DNA of 64,000 nucleotides, from positions 52,398,746-52,462,745 of the forward strand of contig CM068385.1 in assembly GCA_034770075.1 (NCBI GenBank), in the 5' to 3' direction. This DNA is from Aralia elata (taxonomy: Eukaryota > Streptophyta > Magnoliopsida > Apiales > Araliaceae). The notes under the pieces are model-generated. The model was not told the origin of the DNA and did no database searches. It worked only from the letters and a program-made list of their open reading frames with translations. Below, one piece after another: positions 56,674 to 64,000 of this stretch; positions within the stretch are counted from its first letter, which is position 1; the number at the start of each line of letters is the position of its first letter. Position numbers and translations under genes: made by a program.

Positions 56674-56674
56674 T

Positions 56675-56687
56675 GCAAGTGGGAGAT
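56675..56687 (+). promoter_or_regulatory. Angela1 polypurine tract
   Basis: GCAAGTGGGAGAT directly precedes the 3' LTR, starting one base after the pol stop codon. Confidence 0.85.
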
Positions 56688-58504
56688 TGAAAGTAGTATG
56701 CACACAAGCCAATCATATTTGATATGATGTAGCATATACTTTGTAATCTTATTCATTTATTAATAAAGGAATTGATTTTCTTAAAAGGCATTTTATATTA
56801 TCTACATAGTGCTGTTATATTAAATGTGATAAACCCATAGTTTTGAGCAATGCTTTTAGAATCATGATGGTGATCATGCTAATGAGAACTAAATTCAAGA
56901 TAGCTCACAAACTAAAATTGTTCCTAATCGTTGGATTACTAAATTGGGGATTAGTGAATCCGGATAGATTAGTACATACGTTGCTTGCTCTTAGGAAGAG
57001 GATGATTGATCTCATAATCATTTGTGTGGAGACACTAAAGCAAGTATGTAGGTGCTTATTAGAGAATAAGTTCACTGAACGTGACTCGCTAAGGAATACC
57101 TAATGGAGTTTTACTCGCCTGTCAATAGGAATTCCTCTAGTGATAGTAGTACAAGTGATCCTTGGACTTGAGATCATCATAGTATCTTGTGTATGATGAG
57201 TTATACTTTGACATGTCCCTTAAGACCTTGTGGGTATATCAAAGGGTATGATTGGGTATAATTAGTTATACATGGAGATAGGTGAATGGTCAACAAAGAA
57301 TCTACCTCGTCTAGTAAAAGATGTGAATGTCCTATGTGATTCGATAAATGATAACTCAGTAGTCCTTGGCCAAGGCAGAATGAAATTAGAAAGGAGTTTC
57401 TAATTTGCATTAATTAGAGTTGTGCATTTGGGAATCGAAATACATATAATTAAATAAAATAAGACTTGACAGTAAATCCATGTCTTATATTTAATTGGGA
57501 CATTGTATGGTAGAAGGATTGAATTGTACGGTAACTATCTACTCAAAGGTTCTTTTGTGATTAATGTTGAAATCTATATTATCTGAAAAGTCGTTGATCG
57601 CTAAGGGGGCTTACCCTTATTGTAGAATAAATGTTATTTATTTAAATGAATTAAATAGTTTAATTTATTTATTTAAATAAGATTAGAATTGTTCTAATTG
57701 ATTTATTCACAACCGGTTTAATATGGAGAACCTAAAGGGTCACACCGCAAAAGGAAAATATTTATTTAAGAAGTAAATGGCATAATGGTAATAATAAGTT
57801 AAGTGTATTTAATTTAATCTATGGAGATAGAATAAATTAAATAGCTTAATATTTATTATTTAATATTTTGGAAATATTAAATATAAATTAATAAGAGGAG
57901 TCTTATTATTATTATTACTATTACTATTATTTAATTCCTAATAGGGATTGGGAATTAATTAATAGAAGTACTCTCCCATGGATTCCTAATTGGATTAGGA
58001 GCATTATTAATTAAAGGAATTTAATTATAATACAAACCCTAAATCCTAAATAGTTTAGGGAAGGGTTATTCCTACATCTATAAATAAGAAGGGTCTTATC
58101 ATAGATTAGGGTTACACACTCTTGCATTAGATTGTGGAGAGCAATTTTTATAGAGATAGAAACTAGGGTTTTGCCAAATACCCAACTTCTTGAATACTTG
58201 TTCTTCCTTGGTGGATCACCTCTAGAGGCCAAACACTTGGGTGGCTAACGTTGATCAAAGGAAGGAATCACACCGAAGTATTCGAGGAGAACACGAAGGA
58301 CTAGGAGTTGAACTTGTACCCGAGGAAGCTTTGTTCTACGAGGGTATAATTCTTATTCTATTTCTCTTTCGTTTATATCGTTAATTGAGCACATAGATTG
58401 ATCTTGGTGATGGTTTGTATAAAATTTTAAAAATCTGATTTTATCGCGCTTCCGCACTATTTATGTAATTTGATTACATGTTCGCGCTATATACAAACCT
58501 AACA
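56688..58504 (+). mobile_element. Angela1 3' LTR (1817 bp)
   Basis: Nearly identical to the 5' LTR. TATA box at 58079-58086. Ends CAAACCTAACA followed by the CAACT duplication (58505-58509). Confidence 0.95.
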
Positions 58505-58577
58505 CAACTGTGCCAACCCATGCAAGGACTTCAACACAGCTGCACCAGTGCGGAATTTCATTTTTTTAGCAGCCTAG
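58505..58577 (+). other. Athila2 3' sequence between the two Angela elements
   Basis: Starts with the second CAACT and continues GTGCCAACCCATGCAAGGAC, which matches the Athila2 5' LTR near 26373-26392. The modules here (CACAGCTGCACC) are decayed relative to those at 26367-26432. It ends at the Angela2 LTR. Confidence 0.75.
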
Positions 58578-60391
58578 TGAAAGTAGTATGCACACAAGCC
58601 AATTATATTTGATATGATATAGCATATACTTTGTAATCTTATTCATTTATTAATAAAAGTATTAAAGACATTTTACTTTATCTACATGGTGTTGTTATAT
58701 TAAATGTGATAAACCCATAGTTTTGAGTAATGCCTCTAGAATCATGATGATGATTTTGCTAATGAGATCTAAATTCTTAGAAAACTTAAAACTAAAATCG
58801 TTCCTAATTGTTGGATTACTAAAAAGGGGATTAGTGAATCCGGATAGATTAGTACATACGTTGCTTGCTCTTAGGAAGAGGATGATTGATCTCATAATCA
58901 TTTGTGTGGAGACACTAAAGCAAATATGTAGGTGCTTATTGGAGAATAAGTTCACTGAACGTGGCTCGCTAAGGAATACCTAATGGAGTTTTAATCGCCT
59001 GTCAATAGGAATTCCTCTAGTTATAGTAGTACAAGTGATCCTTAGACTTGTGATCATCATGGTATCTTGTGTATGATGAGTTATACTTTGACATATCCTT
59101 TAAGACCTTTAGGGTATATCAAAGGGTATGATTGGGTATAATAAGTTGTATATGGAGAGAGGTGAATGATCAACAAAGAATCTACCACATATAGTAAAAG
59201 ATGTGAATGTCCTATGTGATTCGATAAATGACATCTCAGTAGTCTTTGGCCAAGGCAGAATGAAATTAAAAAGGAGTTTTTAATTTGCATTATTTAGAGT
59301 TGTGTATTTGGGAATCGAAATACATATAATTAAATAAAATAAGACTTGACAGTAATTCCATATCTTATATTTAATTGGGACATTGTATGGTAGAAAGATT
59401 GAATTGTATGGTAACTATTCACTGAAAGGTTCTTTTGTGATTAATGTTGAAATCTATATTATCTGGAAATTCATTAATCACTAAGGGGGCTTACCCTTAT
59501 TGTAGAATAAATATTATTTAATTAAATGAATTAAATAGTTTAATTTATCTATTTAAATAATATTAGAATTGTTCTAATTGATTTATTCACAACCGGTTTA
59601 ATATGGAGAACCTAAAGGGTCACACCGCAAAAGAAAAAATATTTGTTTAAGAAGTAAATAACACAATTGTAATAATAAGTTAAGTGTATTTAATTTAACC
59701 CATGGAGATAGAATACATTAAATAGCTTAATATTTATTATTTAATATTTTAAAAATATTAAATATAAATCAATAAGAGGAGTATTATTATTATTATTATT
59801 ATTATTACTATTATTTAATTCCTAATAGGGTTGAGAATTAATTAATAGAAGTACTCTCTCATTAATTCCTAATTAGATTAGGAGTTTAATTTAATTAAAG
59901 GAGTTTAATTAGAATAGAAACCCTAATCTTAAATATTTTAGGGAAGGGTTTTCCTACATCTATAAATAAGAGAAGTCTTATCATAGATTAGGGTTACACA
60001 CTCTTGCATAAGAATTGTGGAGAGTACTTACAATTTCTATAGAGATAGAAACTAAGGTTTGCCAATACCCATCTTCTAGAACAAGTATTATTCCTTGGTG
60101 GATCACCTCTAGAGGCCAAACATTTGGGTGGCTAATGTTGATCAAAGGAAGGAATTTAATCGGTGGAATTCAAGGAGAATGCGAAGGAATTGGAGGTGAA
60201 CTTGTAATTGAAGAAGCTAGAATTCTACAAGGGTATAATTTTTATTCTCCATCTCTTTCGTTTAATTAATAATTGTGCATAAAGAAAGATCATGGTGATG
60301 GTTTGTATAAAATTTTAAAATTTGTTTTTATCGCGCTTCCGCTTTATTTATGTAATTTGATTACATGTTCGCGTTATATACAAACCTAACA
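58578..60391 (+). mobile_element. Angela2 5' LTR (1814 bp)
   Basis: TGAAAGTAGTATGC to TATATACAAACCTAACA. TATAAATA lies at 59961-59968. A (TTA)n run of about nine units lies near 59785-59811. The donor-like site is ACAAGG/GTATAATT at 60232/60233. Confidence 0.93.
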
Positions 60392-60392
60392 G

Positions 60393-60405
60393 TCGTATCA
60401 AGAGC
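60393..60405 (+). promoter_or_regulatory. Angela2 primer binding site (decayed)
   Basis: TCGTATCAAGAGC differs from TGGTATCAGAGC by one substitution and one inserted A, so priming may be impaired. Confidence 0.7.
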
Positions 60406-60556
60406 TAAACTTTATGCGAATTATTAATTATTTTGATTCATATATATGTTGATATGTATTTAAAACAATTTGATTGGGCATTATTGTTGATATAAAATCA
60501 TGTTTTTGGAGAAAAATAACAAAAATCACAAGTTAAAAAAACCTGAAATCGGCAGT

Positions 60557-60610
60557 GGCGCAGGGCGCGCTGATATAGCGTGGGGCGCGCCGTCTTCTGC
60601 AGGACCAGCG

Positions 60611-60653
<43 letters not shown>

Positions 60654-60670
60654 GGGCGGGGTGGGGGGGG

Positions 60671-60749
<79 letters not shown>

Positions 60750-60802
60750 GTGGGGGGGTGGGGGTGGGGGGGGGGGGCGCCCTGGGGGGCGCGGGGCGTG
60801 CC
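60557..60802 (+). repeat. GC-rich dyad array 6 (Angela2 leader) with poly(G) interior
   Basis: GGCGCAGGGCGCGC (60557), AGCGTGGGGCGCGC (60577) and AGCGCGGGG (60607) give steps of 20 and 30 bp. They are the reverse complement of the Athila A module type. After the third begins, the sequence turns into poly(G). A last module-like GGCGCGGGGCGTGCC lies near 60788-60802. Confidence 0.8.
60612..60777 (+). repeat. Poly(G) tract of about 166 bp
   Basis: Uninterrupted G runs of 41 (60612-60652) and 77 (60672-60748) are joined by short T/C-containing pieces. This is exceptional for an AT-rich region and lies exactly inside the dyad array. Long proline-rich or glycine-rich frames here are artefacts of the homopolymer. 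It could be real, a slippage product or a sequencing error. Confidence 0.95.
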
Positions 60803-62229
60803 GGTCTGGCATAAAATCCGATTTTTATTTTTTTTGTGTAATTTTCAAAATTAAGAGAAAAAGTTTATTTTGATTTGAAAAAGAATTAAAACAAAGATGT
60901 TTATTTTAATTGGGATTGAATTTAATAATAACTAATTAGAGTTGGAATTGGATTCCATGATAACTAATTGGAGTTGAAATTGGATTTTATATTAACTTAA
61001 ATTGCCCATTGAATGATATCAATATATATATTGAATGTTTTAATTTCATGAGATGAATATTATTTATTGATGTATATGGAGATATGTATGATAATAAATA
61101 TGGATTGATTATGGACTATTGACCAATGTGTGATTGAATTTATTTTAGAGGATGCTTGAATGAATGGTTTTTTATAAATAGGGTCTGTGTACCAAATCTT
61201 TTCTAGTTTTTCTTGATGTAAATTTTATCTTCCTCCTATGTACTTGCCTTGACTGCTGATCAAGGTTTCTATTTATTTTAAATAGTTTATGTAATAGGAT
61301 TAGTTAGAATTATTTTAAAGAATTGGAGACCAAGGAGCAAGGAGCGCTTGAAGACCCGTTTGTAATGGAGCCCCGATTTAAATGTAATAGTTATATTTAA
61401 ATTCAGTTTTTGCACCCTAGGTTTGACCTTTTGGTTCACTTGGTGGCTCTAGTGAACCAAACTAGAATAAAAGCCTATAATCAATCCGGGTAGAATATAG
61501 TATTCTATATATGCATGCTTACTATATATATATATATATATTATCCAACATGCTTCGCATGTTAAATAATATGACGCGTATTTTATATATATATGTGCAT
61601 GCACGCTAAACAAGATGAGACTAATAATAACAAACCCCTCAAAGAAATCATATTAAGTCCTAAACGTTCGAAGATATTTGGAATATCGAATGTCGCCTTC
61701 TAGCATGGTAAAGCGATAGAGTATTAAATATTTGATATGAGTTTGTTGTGTCACACAAGACAAGTATTAAATATTTAAGATGTTGCTTTATCACATTTGA
61801 TGCTTATTAAGGAATTGAACATTACTGTTTTGCTATGTCACACAAGGACATTATTTTTTTATTCGCATATATGGAAGTGCTAGGTTGGACTTAACTTGGA
61901 TAATTTTGATTCGGATGTGTCACACTTGATCAAAATAATCTAAGAGGCAAAACACAAGGAGTTACATAGTGATGTAATTGACAATAGTTGTCTACCTATT
62001 TATTTATATATCGTTTGTTGTGTCACACAAAACTATATACATTTGAAATGGGATCCTTATTCTCACGAGCAAATTTTAATTAGATTTGTCGAACTGTATA
62101 TTAAGGGTAATATAGTTTGATGAAAATAGTGGGAGATACCAATTTAAAATAAAGACCTAATTTATTTTGGTAATTAATAAAAATGAATGTATGCTAAAAT
62201 GTTGTGTATTTCACATGCAGAATTTAAAA

Positions 62230-62612
62230 ATGTCAAACTCATTATCACTGCGTAGCATACTTGATGCTAACAAATTGACCAAACCGAATTACATGGACTG
62301 GTTAAGGAATCTGAGAGTTGTTCTCACTGCTGAAAAAATTTCTTATGTCCTAAATTCGCCCGTCCCTGCAAATGTTGCAGAAACAGCCTCTGAGGAATTG
62401 ATTGCTACTTTCAGAATGTGGCAAGATGATGCAATCTTGGCTCAATGCATCATGCTCACATCCATGAGTAACGAGTTTCAGCGTTAGCATGAAACTATGG
62501 ATGCTCCTACTATATTCATGCACATCAAAAAGTTGTATGGTGAGCAAAGTAGGACTGCTAGATATCAGATATCTAAGGAGCTCTTCTGATCTCGTATGAC
62601 CGAAGGCACTAC
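62230..62612 (+). pseudogene. gag: Angela2 gag N-terminal fragment
   Basis: MSNSLSLRSILDANKLTKPN continues with YMDWLRNLRVVLTAEKISYV, typical of Angela gag and without the TAG seen in Angela1 at this place. TAG at 62485-62487 (after NEFQR) closes the frame where Angela1 has Gln. Related sequence runs to 62612, where the Tekay3 LTR begins. The gag N-terminus is believed to start capsid assembly. Confidence 0.88.
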
Positions 62613-64000
62613 TGTAACGAATGCAATTTTTATGATTGAATAAAAATATTTATTCAGTTCTATAAATATTTTTATTAATTTATTGAGTTAAATAAATAAT
62701 TTGTTAAGTTTTTGTGAAGTGGGTATATGTTAAGCTTAATAATGTCAAATGTTATTTGAATGTAATTTGTTATGTTTGTTCTAATTTAATGGTTAAATTA
62801 GATGATGAAGAGATTTATTTAAATAAATGATTTATTTGAATAAAAGAATTTATTTGGTATTATTGTTATTTGTTAAATGAAATTATTATTTGAGTTGGTA
62901 AGGTTTAATTGAATAATAAGTTCAATTAAATTAGTAGTGTGACATTTTAAAACTATATGTTATAATGATTTATTAGAATAAATGAGAAAGTGTTTAATTT
63001 AGTTTTACCAAACAAGGCCCTATGATCTTTGTTTGGAAATAATGGGTTATTTTAATTGTGTTTTACCAAACAAGACATAAGAATAATAGGTTATTCTTAT
63101 TAGTGTTTATCAAACAAAGCCTTATGGCTTTTGAAAATCTAAACTGATGATTCAATTTATGGATTTTACGTTATTATTATTTAAAACATCAGTTTATATT
63201 TTTAAGTTATCAGTTTTTATTTTGTCAGTTTGTATTTTTTTAAAAACTACGTCAGTTGTAAAGAAAGAAGAAAGAAAAGAAAGAAGAGAAAGAACAAAGC
63301 TCAAAGAGAAAAGAGAAATACAGAGAAGAAGAGAGAATTAGAGAGAAAAATTGAGAGCTTTGAGAATTGTGAGTGAGAAGGAAAAGAATTGCTTACTAAG
63401 AATCATATAGCTTGAAGGTATAATTTCTTTTTCCTCTTGGTTTTATTTTCTGTATATGGTTTTTAGTTTTCTGTATGTGAATTCAATTGCTTAGAGTAGA
63501 TGAAATATGGGATTATAGTTGTTGGTGTAATTAGTAGTAATCATGTGTTAGATGATTATATGTTGATTAATAATCAATTTAGAGGTGTTAATTCATGAAA
63601 AACATGATTTAGAGTGAAGTCTTTGTTTTTACAGAGTTTTATTTCATGTATGGCATATATATATGATAATTGATGTTCAATTAGATTATTAATTGGTAAA
63701 TTGACTTTTGATTGTGTTAATACGATGAATAATAAAAAGAATGTAATTTGAATGGATTAAAATGAGTGAAAGATGAGTTTACAGTGATTGATTTTATTAA
63801 AATAGCTAGAACATGAATATTTGGTTTTAACAGTGAATTTTTGGTTTTAAATTAGTTGATTATGTGTTTTATAATAGTTAAATTAGTTAGAAACATGTTG
63901 GATACTTGTTTTCTAACATATTTGATGTCTGGGTATATCTAGTTTGTGTACTGGATGGTACAATTCGGAAAATTTTGGCCAAATTTGGCCTAAGTTTTCA
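62613..64000 (+). mobile_element. Tekay3 LTR, 5' part (runs off window)
   Basis: Begins TGTAACGAATGC directly after ACTAC (possible target duplication 62608-62612) in the gag of Angela2. It shares its start with the Tekay1 LTR (TGTAACGAAC). GAGA-rich leader sequence with a donor-like CTTGAAG/GTATAA lies at 63417/63418. The last bases (GGCCAAATTTGGCC) match the Tekay1 LTR just before its dyad array, so the homologous array would start about 45 bp beyond the window. Confidence 0.85.

Larger units (their letters stand above)
49311..58504 (+). mobile_element. Angela1: complete Ty1/copia Angela element (9194 bp)
   Basis: 5' LTR 49311-51128, PBS 51130-51141, long leader, gag-pol 52799-56673, PPT, 3' LTR 56688-58504, and the CAACT duplication on both sides. 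The integrase segment around SERRNRTLLDMVRSMMS and the 1.8-kb LTRs recall BARE-1, the Angela type element. The LTRs differ at only a handful of sites by eye, so it is the youngest or one of the youngest insertions. It has one stop in gag and a deletion with frameshift at the start of RT. Confidence 0.95.
25901..58577 (+). mobile_element. Athila2: Athila-lineage element with nested insertions
   Basis: Plus strand. The 5' LTR starts about 25901 (TGATCAGTGTG) and ends about 29421, interrupted by an Angela solo LTR. The order is then tRNA-Asp-type PBS, gag, protease, RT, RNase H, integrase, Tekay2 (34667-48581), the last 41 residues of pol, a 3' region, Angela1 (49311-58504) and 73 bp more before Angela2. 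It reads as one element once the insertions and their 5-bp duplications are removed. Both nested coding-region joins preserve frame. The 3' LTR end is not recognised inside the window. Confidence 0.82.
60392..62229 (+). other. Angela2 untranslated leader
   Basis: Aligns with the Angela1 leader on both sides of the GC-rich array, including the TTGTGTCACACAA dyads and the TATTTCACATGCAG acceptor-like end at 62220. No ORF of interest. Confidence 0.75.
58578..62612 (+). mobile_element. Angela2: Angela element, 5' part
   Basis: 5' LTR (58578-60391), decayed PBS, leader and gag start, then cut by Tekay3 at 62613. Clearly the same family as Angela1 but more diverged. Its own target duplication cannot be verified because the 3' end is not in the window. 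Confidence 0.92.

Noticed and set aside
60498..60873. Long proline-rich or glycine-rich open frames on both strands
   Set aside because: They are translations of the poly(G) tract and have no other support.

Overview
The window looks like repetitive DNA from a flowering plant, probably a eudicot with a large genome, although the species cannot be named from it. I found no host protein gene, rRNA gene, functional tRNA gene or CRISPR array. Almost every stretch belongs to an LTR retrotransposon or a fragment of one. Three lineages dominate: Ty3/gypsy Athila (PBS complementary to tRNA-Asp), Ty3/gypsy Tekay/Del chromoviruses (C-terminal chromodomain, LTRs of 2.6 to 5.3 kb) and Ty1/copia Angela (BARE-like polyprotein, LTRs of about 1.8 kb, PBS complementary to initiator tRNA-Met). 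Tat/Ogre-like remnants lie at 1-535 and 24984-25900.

Left half. A minus-strand Athila element (Athila A, about 536-15353) carries env-like, integrase, RNase H, RT, protease and gag remnants. A 5.35-kb Tekay-like solo LTR (3144-8490, target duplication GTGAA) splits its RNase H. Athila A itself sits in the protease region of a plus-strand Tekay element (Tekay1, 15354-21471), so the 5' half of Tekay1 lies outside the window. Tekay1 in turn sits in another Athila LTR (21472-21721), which sits in an Angela LTR (21722-23096), which sits in the leader of a minus-strand Angela element (23097-24983), which abuts an old Ogre-type gag.

Right half. Athila2 (plus strand, from 25901) is the scaffold. An Angela solo LTR (27407-29287, target duplication CTAAG) interrupts its 5' LTR. 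A complete 13.9-kb Tekay element (Tekay2, 34667-48581, target duplication AACTC) interrupts the end of its pol. A complete 9.2-kb Angela element (Angela1, 49311-58504, target duplication CAACT) and a second, older Angela element (Angela2, from 58578) interrupt its 3' region. Angela2 is itself cut at 62613 by a third Tekay LTR that runs off the window.

All gag-pol frames are broken, mostly by stops of the C-to-T or G-to-A type. Tekay2 and Angela1 nevertheless have nearly identical LTR pairs, so they arrived recently and were probably mobilised in trans.

Three observations go beyond routine annotation. First, unrelated elements carry arrays of short dyad-symmetric modules whose spacing falls near 21, 31-32 or 42 bp, with the core sequence exchanged between families. 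Second, Tekay2 has an intact 276-residue coiled-coil ORF upstream of gag. Third, intron-like donor and acceptor signals recur at the same places in the Tekay LTRs and in the Angela leaders, and several arrays fall inside these predicted introns.
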